NCBI RefSeq assembly: GCF_900538055.1
Contig: NZ_UZAC03000001.1
Coordinates: forward strand, 2,108,001 to 2,172,000
DNA: 64,000 nucleotides
Direction: 5' to 3'
DNA from: Pasteuria penetrans
GTDB taxonomy: Bacteria > Bacillota > Bacilli > Thermoactinomycetales > Thermoactinomycetaceae
The position numbers were made by a program, and so were the translations under genes. Positions 8,990-18,319 of this stretch are shown here, piece after piece. Numbering within the stretch: the stretch's first letter is position 1; every line of letters begins with the position of its first letter. The notes beneath the pieces are model-generated. The model made no database searches. It saw only the letters and a program-made list of their open reading frames with translations, and had not been told where the DNA came from.

Positions 8990-10750
8990 ATGATGCAGGT
9001 AGGCAGACAACATCGTTTTCGCATCCTCTGGTTTTGTATGGTTCTGCTCGTAGTCTTCTTGATCGTTTGGTTTCGTTTGCTATGGCAAGGTTTTACTGGG
9101 CAACCCAGAGCAGAACAGGTAGCACAGATGTCTATCCAACAACAATGGCTGCCCGCGAGACGGGGAACGATTTTCGATCGGCATCTGCAGCACCGTTTTG
9201 CCTATGGGGAGGAAGCCTACCAGCTCACCGTTGACAAGGATCTTCTTCCCACGGGGGAGAAAGTCGACGCATTCGCTGAACATTTGGCGCCCTGGCTGTC
9301 CATGGATGCTGGTATTCTTAGGGAACAGTTACAAAAGAAATCCCGCCATATTCTACTGCGAAGTTCAGGAAGTACTTATTTTTCTGCCGACGTGGTGGAT
9401 CCTCTGTTACGACAAAAGGAAGCAAAACAGTGGCCTGCGCTATCGATTACTATGGGTGTACGGCGTCGTTATGGTCCTTATGCATCGCATGTACTGGGGT
9501 TTATCGATGGAAATGGGGATCCGCGTGGTGGTGTGGAGGCTTATTATCAGAAATTTTTGCAGGGTAAGGATGGTTGGCGCCATTATACCCAAACGAGACA
9601 GGGTGTAATGATTGCTGATGCACCCCAGGCTGAGAAAAACACCGTACCCGGTTCCCATCTCGTCCTTACACTGGATGTATCGATACAGAGGGAGGTTGAG
9701 CGGATCCTCAAGGAGGGTATGGAAAAGAGAAGAGCCAAGGGGGGAGCAGCCGTTGTCATTGATCCCCACAACGGGGAGATCCTAGCACTGGCCAGCATGC
9801 CTACCTTCTCGAGCGAATCTTATGCGACGACGCTAGATGAAGTAAACCAGCGAAATCATTTGATTCATTCCATTTATGAGCCGGGTTCTGTTTTCAAAAC
9901 CATTTCACTGGCGGCGATTATCGAAGAACTAGGCCTTGATCCTGATGGTTCCTTTTTGTCCCAACCCGTTACGATTGGTAATCAAACGATCCACGAATGG
10001 AATAGAGGGGGATTTGGAACGATTACCAATCGTAAGGCTATAGAGCAATCCAGTAATACCTTTTTCGTCCGTAAAATTTTACAAATGACGGCGGATCGCT
10101 ATGCTGTTTATGTGCGAAATTTTGGTATCGGGGATTTGTTAACGGGACAGGGTTTTCGAACAGGAATAGATTTACTGGGTGAAGTCGCTGCACTGATGCC
10201 CCCAGTACCGCTTACCAGCGGTCATCTAGCTACAACCTCTTTTGGTCAGAGTATAGCCATTACACTTTTGCAGCAAGCAAGTGCAGTTGCAGCGATTGCC
10301 CAGGGAGGAATACTCTACAAACCCCATCTGCTCAAGGAAGTTCGCGATGCCCAACAGTGTTCATGGCCCAAAGTATGTCCTGTTACCCATACGTATACCA
10401 CGGAGGGTAGAAGGGTAATTCCAGAGAGTACTGCTATGCAGATTCGTTCCCTTCTCGAAGGGGTGGTAAAGAACGGAACAGGGCAAAAAGCCAACATCCC
10501 GGAGTATGAAATTGCTGGAAAAACAGGAACGGGGCAAAAGGCGGATCCCGTGCATGGTGGTTATATGCAGGGAAAATCCTTGGTTACCTTCACGGGTTGG
10601 GCGCCGGCAAAACAACCCGATATTGCCATTCTCGTTGCTTTTGATGAACCGGAAATTGAAAAAGAAGCAGCCTCCACTACGGCCGAGATGGTTCGTCAAA
10701 TCTTACCATTACGTGGGGTAGCCCCCAAAACCAATCTGTCCCCTTCATAG
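8990..10750 (+). CDS. ftsI: Class B penicillin-binding protein (FtsI/PBP2B type, septal transpeptidase)
   Basis: The 586-residue transpeptidase crosslinks septal peptidoglycan. There is an N-terminal membrane helix (about residues 10-30), a dimerisation domain starting at PARRGTIFDR, and a transpeptidase domain with intact motifs: SVFK in EPGSVFKTI, SSN in EQSSNTFF, and KTG in AGKTGTGQ. No C-terminal PASTA domains follow, unlike B. subtilis PbpB, so the protein ends soon after the catalytic domain. ATG 8990 has AGAAGGG at 8974-8980; the frame is open upstream, overlapping ftsL, but those codons do not look coding. A strong terminator follows at 10869, so ftsI is probably cotranscribed with rsmH-ftsL and separated from spoVD. 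Confidence 0.9.
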   Translation: MMQVGRQHRFRILWFCMVLLVVFLIVWFRLLWQGFTGQPRAEQVAQMSIQQQWLPARRGTIFDRHLQHRFAYGEEAYQLTVDKDLLPTGEKVDAFAEHLAPWLSMDAGILREQLQKKSRHILLRSSGSTYFSADVVDPLLRQKEAKQWPALSITMGVRRRYGPYASHVLGFIDGNGDPRGGVEAYYQKFLQGKDGWRHYTQTRQGVMIADAPQAEKNTVPGSHLVLTLDVSIQREVERILKEGMEKRRAKGGAAVVIDPHNGEILALASMPTFSSESYATTLDEVNQRNHLIHSIYEPGSVFKTISLAAIIEELGLDPDGSFLSQPVTIGNQTIHEWNRGGFGTITNRKAIEQSSNTFFVRKILQMTADRYAVYVRNFGIGDLLTGQGFRTGIDLLGEVAALMPPVPLTSGHLATTSFGQSIAITLLQQASAVAAIAQGGILYKPHLLKEVRDAQQCSWPKVCPVTHTYTTEGRRVIPESTAMQIRSLLEGVVKNGTGQKANIPEYEIAGKTGTGQKADPVHGGYMQGKSLVTFTGWAPAKQPDIAILVAFDEPEIEKEAASTTAEMVRQILPLRGVAPKTNLSPS

Positions 10751-10868
10751 GTTTATGTTCATAAGAAAAAATCTGTCCCTATAGGGAGTAGTAGGTCTTA
10801 GGATTCATTCATCTGGATCCATATAGCAGCAAAAACATCCCCTATTTTTACGGATAACCCCCCAAAGA

Positions 10869-10894
10869 CTTGTCCCTGGGGGGACAGGTTTTTT
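10869..10894 (+). terminator. Rho-independent terminator after ftsI
   Basis: An 8-bp stem (10869-10876 with 10881-10888, one G-U pair) with a TGGG loop is followed directly by six T residues (10889-10894). It ends the rsmH-ftsL-ftsI transcript and means spoVD needs its own promoter. Confidence 0.85.
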
Positions 10895-10910
10895 ACTTGT
10901 TTATAGAATA

Positions 10911-11175
10911 CAAAACCCGGTATTTCAACCGGGTTCACTACAGAACCCAACACTCTCATATGATCCGGCTCTTCAGAACCCAACCGAACCCAACACTCTC
11001 GTATGATCCGGCTCTTCCTACCCCACATGTCTTGTGCGTGGGGGCCCCTCGATATTTCTTTCTTTCACGGCCTGGCCAACGATTAACTGCTAAGCGTCTG
11101 CACAGTGGGTTCCCCATTTTTGGCAAAGACATAGTCAAGCCCCCGTAGGCATAGGCTGGTTGCAGACTGAACTAC
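10911..11175. repeat. Group II intron-derived scrap with a 31-nt direct repeat
   Basis: The sequence ACCCGG..TTCAACCGGGTTC followed by ACTCTC.TATGATCCGGCTCTT matches the conserved hairpin segment that also occurs next to the group II intron at 40268-40345. Within it, a 31-nt segment is repeated at 10944-10974 and 10987-11017 with one mismatch. The end (11122-11153) resembles 14023-14048, upstream of murE. No reverse transcriptase is present here. The stretch lies in the leader of spoVD. Confidence 0.6.
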
Positions 11176-11232
11176 CCTCCTCCAATCCAAGGGGGGATGG
11201 ACCCGGCCTCAGGCTAAGCGGGGGGTATCCTT

Positions 11233-13215
11233 TTGCAACGACTGACACGACTGGTAAGGCGACGTATACTCACTCTATTATTTTCCTTCATGATTCTCTT
11301 ATTGATTTTATTGGGTCGTCTATTTTTTGTGCAAATTTTACAGGGTGATTCCCTATCCAAAGACGCTCAAGAACTTTGGAACCGCGAAATTCCCTTCGCT
11401 GCCAAACGGGGTCGTATCCTAGATCGATTGGGAAGAACCCTGGTGGATAATGTGAGTTCTCCTAGCGTTGTGGCCGTACCTGTCCAAGTAGATCACCCGG
11501 GAGTCACAGCACGCGCACTGGCGGATATTCTGAATGCACCCGTGCAAAAAATTGAACAGCAACTTACCAAGCGACAGTTTCTTGTCAAATTGAATCCTTG
11601 GGGACGTCGTATTAGCCCTGAGCAAGAACAAAGATTGCGCGAACTTCGGTTGCCAGGGATTTCCCTCATGGACGATACTAAACGCATCTATCCCCATAAA
11701 ACTCTAGCTGCCCATGTACTCGGATTTACAGGAAATGACAACCAGGGCTTGGCTGGTTTGGAACGTACCTACGAACAGAATTTGCGGGGTGAATCAGGTT
11801 CCATCCAGTTTGCCGCCAATGCGCGGGGGGAAACCCTACCTGGCAGCGGGGGGGATCGATTCTATCCCCCCCGTGATGGAGAAGATTTGGTGACAACACT
11901 TGATCTCACGATTCAGAGAATCCTCGAGAGAATTCTCAATCAGGCCATGGTACAATATCAACCCGATGCGGTTTGGGCTATGGTTATGGATCCCCGCAAT
12001 GGGGACGTTTTAGCTATGGGGAATCGTCCTACCTTTGATCCCTATCGGTATCGGGAAGCAGATGGGGATGTCCTGTTTCGTAACCTGCCCATTTGGAAGA
12101 CCTATGAACCCGGTTCTACCTTTAAGATAGCGACGTTGGCGGCCGCCCTGGAGGAAGAGAAGGTAGAACTGACAGAGAGTTTCTTCGATCCGGGTGCAGT
12201 GTATGTCGGTAAATCACGGTTGCGTTGTTGGAAAGCAGGTGGTCATGGTAAGCAAACATTTCGCGAGGTTGTTGAGAATTCTTGTAACCCGGGCTTTGTA
12301 GAATTGGGACAACGATTGGGAAAGGAAAAATTATTTCATTATCTTTATAAGTTAGGATTTGGGAAAAAAACGGGAATCGATTTGCCTGGTGAGGCGGGTG
12401 GAATTCTCTTCCCTTTATCACGTGTAGGGCCTGTGGAATTAGCAACTACCGCGTTTGGTCAAGGGGTGGCGGTTACCCCTCTGCAACAGGTGGCGGCTGT
12501 GGCCGGTATTGTCAACGGTGGTTGGAAAGTGACACCTCACCTGGCTTTGGGATGGCAGAACTCTAAAACGGGTGCCTATCGGATTTTTCCTACACGAATG
12601 GATCCGCCAGAACGAGTGGTGTCTAAGAATACCTCCCAACAGGTTTGTTTAGCGCTAGAAAGTGTGGTAGCCCGCGGTACGGGGAGACGTGCCTTTGTTG
12701 ATGGTTATCGAGTCGGTGGGAAAACGGGAACAGCACAGAAAGTGGGACCAGGGGGACACTACCTACAAAACAACCACATTGTTTCCTTCCTCGGCTTGGC
12801 GCCTGCGGATCATCCACAGTTGATTGTATACGTGGCTGTGGACAATCCAAAAGGAATTCAATTTGGTGGCGTTGTTGCTGCCCCCCTTGCTGGGAGGATT
12901 CTATCGGAAACACTACATTATCTCCGTATCCCCTATCGCACACAACAAATTCCTCCCGAGGATTCTGCACCCTCCAAACCCTATGAGGAGGTACCTGATC
13001 TACTGGGATTGACCTTGGAACAAATGCGATCGAACTTGCACGCGATAAACCTCAAGATTTACATGACGGGAAAAGGGGATCGGGTGATCAAACAAGCCCC
13101 CAAGGCAGGTACGCGGGTAAAAGAGGATTCGACTATACGAATTTACTTGGGTTCTGATTCTCCACCCTTTCCTAGGGATTCCCAATCGTCTGATGATTCC
13201 TCATCCCCGGAGTAG
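11233..13215 (+). CDS. spoVD: SpoVD-type class B penicillin-binding protein with one PASTA domain
   Basis: This sporulation transpeptidase is required in Bacillus for spore cortex synthesis. The 660 residues comprise a membrane helix (about 12-35), a dimerisation domain beginning KRGRILDRLGRTL, a transpeptidase domain with STFK in EPGSTFKIA, SCN in ENSCNPGF and KTG in GGKTGTAQK, and a single PASTA domain (about 580-640) starting at VPDLLGLTLEQM. SpoVD of Bacillus likewise has one PASTA domain and the same position between pbpB and murE. The start is TTG 11233 with only a poor G-rich site upstream; the first ATG lies beyond the hydrophobic segment. A likely terminator follows at 13242. Confidence 0.92.
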   Translation: MQRLTRLVRRRILTLLFSFMILLLILLGRLFFVQILQGDSLSKDAQELWNREIPFAAKRGRILDRLGRTLVDNVSSPSVVAVPVQVDHPGVTARALADILNAPVQKIEQQLTKRQFLVKLNPWGRRISPEQEQRLRELRLPGISLMDDTKRIYPHKTLAAHVLGFTGNDNQGLAGLERTYEQNLRGESGSIQFAANARGETLPGSGGDRFYPPRDGEDLVTTLDLTIQRILERILNQAMVQYQPDAVWAMVMDPRNGDVLAMGNRPTFDPYRYREADGDVLFRNLPIWKTYEPGSTFKIATLAAALEEEKVELTESFFDPGAVYVGKSRLRCWKAGGHGKQTFREVVENSCNPGFVELGQRLGKEKLFHYLYKLGFGKKTGIDLPGEAGGILFPLSRVGPVELATTAFGQGVAVTPLQQVAAVAGIVNGGWKVTPHLALGWQNSKTGAYRIFPTRMDPPERVVSKNTSQQVCLALESVVARGTGRRAFVDGYRVGGKTGTAQKVGPGGHYLQNNHIVSFLGLAPADHPQLIVYVAVDNPKGIQFGGVVAAPLAGRILSETLHYLRIPYRTQQIPPEDSAPSKPYEEVPDLLGLTLEQMRSNLHAINLKIYMTGKGDRVIKQAPKAGTRVKEDSTIRIYLGSDSPPFPRDSQSSDDSSSPE

Positions 13216-13241
13216 GGGATGAAATCCTCATTGGAGAAATT

Positions 13242-13277
13242 GGATCCAACATACGATTGGGGATCGTCCTTTTTTTG
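13242..13277 (+). terminator. Probable terminator after spoVD
   Basis: GGATCCAA pairs imperfectly with TTGGGGATC (two-base bulge), followed a few bases later by a run of seven T (13270-13276). The stem is weaker than the one after ftsI but its position, 27 bp past the spoVD stop, is right. Confidence 0.45.
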
Positions 13278-14331
13278 TACATGTGTTAGGGGGGTAGTGA
13301 GCAACGATTCTTGAAAAGGATGGAGCTACATTCCCGTCAGAATGGGGGAGTGGTCAGGGGGACCACTGGAACTGGGTTGCATCCCCAATACTGGGTTGTG
13401 CATCCCAAATCCCTTCTGATGGCCCATTTCAGATTTTTATTCATGATTTCACCTTGGTACCTTTATTTGCTTAGCCATTGGACCTGAAACTTACAGAAGG
13501 CGATCCCAGAGCGGAATCATACCCCTCTGTAACGGAACGAAACTTTTCCTCAGAGAGAATCCTGGGGAAAGTTTGAAGGGCCCCTAACCGAAAAACAGTT
13601 CATGAAGGAACCATGGAAATTTGCTATGGGTACCGTTTCTTCTGCGTTTTGTACTACAGATCATGGTGATTTAGTTTATATTGTTCATCCCAGTGTTTTC
13701 TTCGTTGTTTGTTCCTAATAGTAAAATCAATGGTGGAGAACAGATAGGGGAGAAGACTAATCTTTCCGAACAACCTTAAACTAGAAACTAGGTTTTGGGT
13801 AAAGAACAAACGTTCAAAGTAGCCAGAAGGACTTTCAAAATCTTTGGGGGTTTATCCTAGTTATTAAATAAAATATATTTAACAACTAATAATACCCATA
13901 ATTACTATGATAGCAGATATAAAAAATAGGGTGGACATATCCAGGCAATCAGCCGGTACTATCCATAGTAGCACCGTGTGCAGGGGGATTCGATGGAACA
14001 TGGGAATTGTCCTTTTTCTATTAGGCATAGCCAAGCCCCCATAGGCATAAATTGACCGCAGATCCACTATGTAGAACGATGGAGTTGTTGAGGTACGTTG
14101 CTGTTTTCTAGCGGTAATAATGAGGGCCTGAGTTCAATCGAATGGAACATATTCTAGAACTATCTCCGACGTATTCATTCAGGTGGTTCAAGGATATTTT
14201 TTACCAGATGGACAAAGGTTGTGAGGTACGAGGGGGAACCTCGTGTAACTTTTTCCCGGGTTCCAGGGTGAAATATGCGTTGCGACCTGGGATAAGGAAG
14301 GCTACAATGGCGAAAGGGAGGTTAAGAGTTG
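13278..14331. other. Long leader region between spoVD and murE
   Basis: About 1 kb without a credible gene. A perfect short hairpin (AGTGGTC / GGACCACT, near 13354-13372) and a tandem near-repeat ACTGGGTTG..CATCCC (13373-13412) are present. Bases 14023-14048 repeat a motif of the spoVD leader (11122-11153). Further on, 13860-13960 is AT-rich. The murE ribosome-binding site AGGGAGGT is at 14315-14322. No promoter can be assigned with confidence. Confidence 0.4.
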
Positions 14332-15894
14332 ATGTTGTCGCAAGGAAGTGAAAGGGGCATATCGGTCGCCAAGTTGATGACATCCCTGCCCGCTTATCGG
14401 CAGAAGGGACAGCTGACAGGGACCGTGCGCAGTATTCAAATTCATTCCTCTGCGGTAAAACCAGGGGACCTCTTCGTAGCACAGTGTGGTACGCGTGTGG
14501 ATGGACACTGTTTCCTCCAGGCTGCAGTAACGCGGGGTGCAGTGGCAGTAGTCGTCGACGAAGAGTCCACAGAGCAAGAGGTGATCGAACAACTAGAGGT
14601 ACCCGTTTTTTACGTAAGGGATACACGACGGGTTCTTGCTCAGTTGTCTGCTTGTTTTTACGATTATCCTTCCGAGTCCCTTTCAGTGATTGGTGTCACA
14701 GGTACTAATGGTAAGACATCCACGGTACAATTTTTGCGGCAAATTCTCGTCGCGGCGGGTAAGGTTACGGGAACGATAGGTACCTTAGGATTACAATATG
14801 GTTCCCAAACAGTGGCTCTTCCTAACACTACCCCGGGTGCCCTGCAGATGCAGAAATTTCTAGCTCAATTGCGGGATGAAGGTTGCACACACGCCGCAGT
14901 TGAAGTTTCTTCCATTGGCTTGGCCATGGGCCGGACATGGGGTTGCCGGTTTTGTGTAGCAGTGTTGACGAATATCAGTCGGGATCACTTGGATTATCAC
15001 CAAACCATGGAACGTTACATAGCGGCAAAGCAGTCCTTATTTTCCCAGTTGGGTAGTGCCTATGCGAGGTCTCCCGTCCAACGTCCTGTTGCTGTGATCA
15101 ACGCCACCGCTATTGCCTCCTCCTCCTTCGTGGAGGCCACGGCCGCTGCCGTACTTACCTATGCGGTGGATAGTTCTGCAGATGTGCAAGCTCTAGATCT
15201 TCAGAGCGACTGTAATCGTGGTATTACCCGTTTCCGTTTGCGTACCTGGGCCGAGGAGGCCGAAGTGCAGGTACCCGGTGTAGGGCGTTTCTATATTGAA
15301 AATATCCTTGCAGCAGTAACTACGGCCCTGGTCCTTGGTGTTCCCTTCTCGCTCCTAACCACCATTCTCCCCGACCTACGAGCAGTACAAGGACGTTTGG
15401 AGAGGGTGGATCGATCACAGGATCCCTTTCCCGTTTGGCTGGATTACGCCCATACGCCCGATGGTTTGATACAGGTGCTGCAAACGTTGCGGTCCCAGCT
15501 TTCGGGTCGTCTTTTCTGCATGGTGGGTTGCGGTGGTGATCGAGACAGGGGTAAGAGAGCTGCCATGGCACAGGCCGCCGTGCAGGAAAGTGATCATGTG
15601 GTATTTACTAGTGATAACCCGCGTTTCGAGAATCCCCTGTCCATACTCGAAGACATGCGGATGGGTATCGATGGGGGCTATGCGGATCGTTGCGAGTGGA
15701 TTGCTGATCGGCGTGAAGCAATTCATTGGGTGTTACAGGCGGCACGACCCGGGGATGGTGTGGTACTGGCTGGTAAAGGCCACGAGGAGTATCAGGAGAT
15801 CGCTGGTGAGCGATTGCCTTTCTCGGATCGGGTGGTTGCGCAACAGCAATTGGCTGCTCTGGAAAAGAAGGGGTGGCCGTATGCAACGCAGTAG
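14332..15894 (+). CDS. murE: UDP-MurNAc-tripeptide synthetase MurE, meso-diaminopimelate type
   Basis: This cytoplasmic ligase adds the third amino acid to UDP-MurNAc-L-Ala-D-Glu. In the 520-residue protein the ATP-binding loop GVTGTNGKTST lies near residue 123, followed by the N-terminal-domain and central-domain motifs. The C-terminal specificity motif reads DNPR (in SDNPRFENP, near residue 427), the signature of enzymes that use meso-diaminopimelate rather than lysine. ATG 14332 follows AGGGAGGT; an in-frame TTG at 14329 is possible. It overlaps murF by 14 bp. Confidence 0.96.
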   Translation: MLSQGSERGISVAKLMTSLPAYRQKGQLTGTVRSIQIHSSAVKPGDLFVAQCGTRVDGHCFLQAAVTRGAVAVVVDEESTEQEVIEQLEVPVFYVRDTRRVLAQLSACFYDYPSESLSVIGVTGTNGKTSTVQFLRQILVAAGKVTGTIGTLGLQYGSQTVALPNTTPGALQMQKFLAQLRDEGCTHAAVEVSSIGLAMGRTWGCRFCVAVLTNISRDHLDYHQTMERYIAAKQSLFSQLGSAYARSPVQRPVAVINATAIASSSFVEATAAAVLTYAVDSSADVQALDLQSDCNRGITRFRLRTWAEEAEVQVPGVGRFYIENILAAVTTALVLGVPFSLLTTILPDLRAVQGRLERVDRSQDPFPVWLDYAHTPDGLIQVLQTLRSQLSGRLFCMVGCGGDRDRGKRAAMAQAAVQESDHVVFTSDNPRFENPLSILEDMRMGIDGGYADRCEWIADRREAIHWVLQAARPGDGVVLAGKGHEEYQEIAGERLPFSDRVVAQQQLAALEKKGWPYATQ

Positions 15895-17275
15895 TACCTG
15901 GGTAGCCAACATCACAGGGGGTAAGCATTATGGAGCGCCCCGTCTCCTCCGGGGGGGTGTGAGCATAGACACAAGGACACTGCACACAGATCAACTTTTT
16001 GTCCCCTTGATAGCCCGGCGGGATGGCCATGATTTTGCGGACCAAGCTATTGCACGGGGTGCCTCCCTTCTTTGGCAATCCGACCATCCTCTGCCCCCTT
16101 TGCCTCTCCCGGGTGCTTTGATCGTCGTACCTGACACACGATGCGCCCTTTGGGACATGGCGAAGGCGTACCGACAGGAGCACGGTGGCCAGGTCATTGC
16201 CGTTACGGGTAGTCATGGCAAGACCACCTGTAAGGAACTACTGGCTGCGGTATTGGGGGGCATCCAAAAGGTACATAAAACGGTGGCCAACCATAACAAT
16301 GAATTAGGGGTACCCCTTACCCTCCTTTCTTGGCCAGAGAATTTCCAAATCGCCGTGGTAGAAATGGGTATGCGACGGCGTGGCGAAATTGCCCCCCTCT
16401 CTTCTCTAGCACGTCCCACTGTAGCAGTGATTACTTCCATCGGGGATGCGCATGGGGGGAGGCTGGGGGATAGAAGGCATATTCTAGAAGCTAAATTGGA
16501 AATTACCCGGGGTCTGGATCCCAATGGCTACCTATTGTACGATGCCGAATATCCACCCCTCGAGAAGGCCCTACGCTCGTCCGCCTGGAAGAAACAATCG
16601 GTGGGGTTGGAAGAGGGAGACGATTATATTCTGGCTTGGCGCAGTCTTCAACAGCAGGGCATGGATTTCCAAACCGCGCAGACGGGTGCATGGTTCCATT
16701 CTCCCTTGCTGGGTAGGCACAATATGAAGAATGCACTCTTTGCGCTTGGGGTGGGTCGATGGTTGGGTATCTCCACGGCGGTTATGCGAAAAAGGTTGGC
16801 CACAGTTTCCCACACACCTGGGCGTCTCTTTCCCATAGCTGGAAAACAGAAATCCTTAATCCTAGACGACTCCTACAATGCGAGTCCTATTTCCATGCGT
16901 GCGGCATTGGATACCCTATGTTCATTCTGTCAGCCCCCTGCCATCGCTTGGGCTGTCCTGGGCGATATGGCTGAGTTAGCGGGGGATGTTTCGGCTTCCC
17001 ATGCCGCGTTGGGACAATATGCCGCTCAGCTGGGAGTCGTACGTCTCTTTGCGGTGGGTCAACATGCTCAGACCACGATTTGTGCCTATCGAAGGATGGC
17101 GCCAGTGGGAGGGGAGGGTTTTGCCTTCGCTGAAGCGGGGGAAGCAGGGGAGGAGATTTCCACACGTTTACAAACCAAGGTAGTTGTTCTTATTAAGGGG
17201 TCACGTTGTGTGGGTTTAGAACGGGTGGTTTCATCCTTGCGTGCCAATCCGGCATCCGGAGGGAAGGATAGGTGA
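15881..17275 (+). CDS. murF: UDP-MurNAc-tripeptide D-alanyl-D-alanine ligase MurF
   Basis: MurF adds the D-Ala-D-Ala dipeptide to complete UDP-MurNAc-pentapeptide. The 464-residue protein has the ATP-binding loop VTGSHGKTTCKE near residue 110, NHNNELGVPLT, and DDSYNASP near residue 330. ATG 15881 lies inside the end of murE (14-bp overlap) with AGAAGGGGTGG upstream. Its position between murE and mraY is normal for many bacteria but differs from B. subtilis, where murF lies elsewhere. The Gly in the loop (G-S-H-G-K-T-T) fits the Mur ligase pattern. Confidence 0.94.
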   Translation: MQRSSTWVANITGGKHYGAPRLLRGGVSIDTRTLHTDQLFVPLIARRDGHDFADQAIARGASLLWQSDHPLPPLPLPGALIVVPDTRCALWDMAKAYRQEHGGQVIAVTGSHGKTTCKELLAAVLGGIQKVHKTVANHNNELGVPLTLLSWPENFQIAVVEMGMRRRGEIAPLSSLARPTVAVITSIGDAHGGRLGDRRHILEAKLEITRGLDPNGYLLYDAEYPPLEKALRSSAWKKQSVGLEEGDDYILAWRSLQQQGMDFQTAQTGAWFHSPLLGRHNMKNALFALGVGRWLGISTAVMRKRLATVSHTPGRLFPIAGKQKSLILDDSYNASPISMRAALDTLCSFCQPPAIAWAVLGDMAELAGDVSASHAALGQYAAQLGVVRLFAVGQHAQTTICAYRRMAPVGGEGFAFAEAGEAGEEISTRLQTKVVVLIKGSRCVGLERVVSSLRANPASGGKDR

Positions 17276-18303
17276 TGATGGGCGGTTTTGATATCAAGAT
17301 ATCCTGGATACCTTTGGTAGTTGCATTTTCGCTGCTTGTTTTGTTGGGGCCCCTATTCATTCCTATTCTCCGTCGGCTGCGGGTGGGGCAAAATATTTTG
17401 CAGGAGGGGCCTCAGAGGCATCATCAGAAAGCGGGCACGCCGACTATGGGTGGTGTGCTTATCATATTGGTATTCATAATTACCGTGCTTTTTTTTAGCG
17501 GTTATTTGTGGTTTTACCGTGGTCAGGTATTGGCCATGGGGGATTTATCCTTTTTGATGTTTGCCATCCTGAGTTATGGCCTGTTGGGTCTTGCGGATGA
17601 TTATATTAAGATAGCTAGGCATCGCAACCTGGGTCTTACTGTACTGCAAAAAATTATTGGCCAATTGTTCATAGGGTTGATTCTTTTCATTGTGTTATTA
17701 GAGGTTCGTTCGGGGGGGTCTGGTCAACCCATTTATCGTTTGCCAGCGATTCCTCCTATTCTTTCCGAACCAGTGGATTTGAATTTTTCCTATCTTATTC
17801 TTCTTTTACCCGCCATAATTGGTACGGCCAATGCTACCAACCTAACGGATGGGCTAGACGGTTTGTTATCGGGCACGGCTGCCTGCTCCTATGGTGCCTA
17901 TGCTGTGATTGGTGCAATAGACCACAATCCTACGGTCGTGATTCTATCATTAGCAATGGTGGGTGCCCTACTGGGGTTTTTAGTATTCAATACCCACCCC
18001 GCCAAGATCTTTATGGGGGATACAGGCTCAATGGCTGTGGGTGCTGGAATTGCTGCATTGGCCGTGATTACACGTACAGAGTTGTCATCCCTGCTTATTA
18101 TCGGTGGCGTATTCATAGCCGAGGCCTTATCCGTGTTGGTTCAGGTAGTCTCCTTTCGCTTCCGTGGAAAACGGGTTTTTCGTATGGCACCCCTTCATCA
18201 CCATTTTGAGTTGGTTGGTTGGAGTGAGTGGCGTGTAGTGGTTACATTTTGGATCATTTCCTTTTTACTAGCTGTATTGGGTGTCCTAGTTAAGGTGTTT
18301 TAG
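17275..18303 (+). CDS. mraY: Phospho-MurNAc-pentapeptide transferase MraY
   Basis: MraY is an integral membrane enzyme making lipid I from UDP-MurNAc-pentapeptide and undecaprenyl phosphate. The 342 residues have about ten hydrophobic segments and all family signatures: GTPTMGG near residue 45, NATNLTDGLDGL (catalytic Asp) near 186, FMGDTGS near 245, and PLHHHFEL near 303. The murF stop and this start overlap as TGATG at 17273-17277; GGAGGGAAGG lies upstream. A GTG at 17272 and ATG 17278 are alternative starts. Confidence 0.96.
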   Translation: MMGGFDIKISWIPLVVAFSLLVLLGPLFIPILRRLRVGQNILQEGPQRHHQKAGTPTMGGVLIILVFIITVLFFSGYLWFYRGQVLAMGDLSFLMFAILSYGLLGLADDYIKIARHRNLGLTVLQKIIGQLFIGLILFIVLLEVRSGGSGQPIYRLPAIPPILSEPVDLNFSYLILLLPAIIGTANATNLTDGLDGLLSGTAACSYGAYAVIGAIDHNPTVVILSLAMVGALLGFLVFNTHPAKIFMGDTGSMAVGAGIAALAVITRTELSSLLIIGGVFIAEALSVLVQVVSFRFRGKRVFRMAPLHHHFELVGWSEWRVVVTFWIISFLLAVLGVLVKVF

Positions 18304-18319
18304 TGAAGGTGGAATCAAC

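Noticed and set aside
13345-13420. Possible T-box or other riboswitch in the murE leader
   Set aside because: A hairpin and a GGTTG..CATCCC near-repeat are present, but the conserved T-box sequence and stem I features are missing.
14201-14626. Minus-strand open frame overlapping the murE start
   Set aside because: Shadow of murE in the opposite strand; no ribosome-binding site and no family resemblance.
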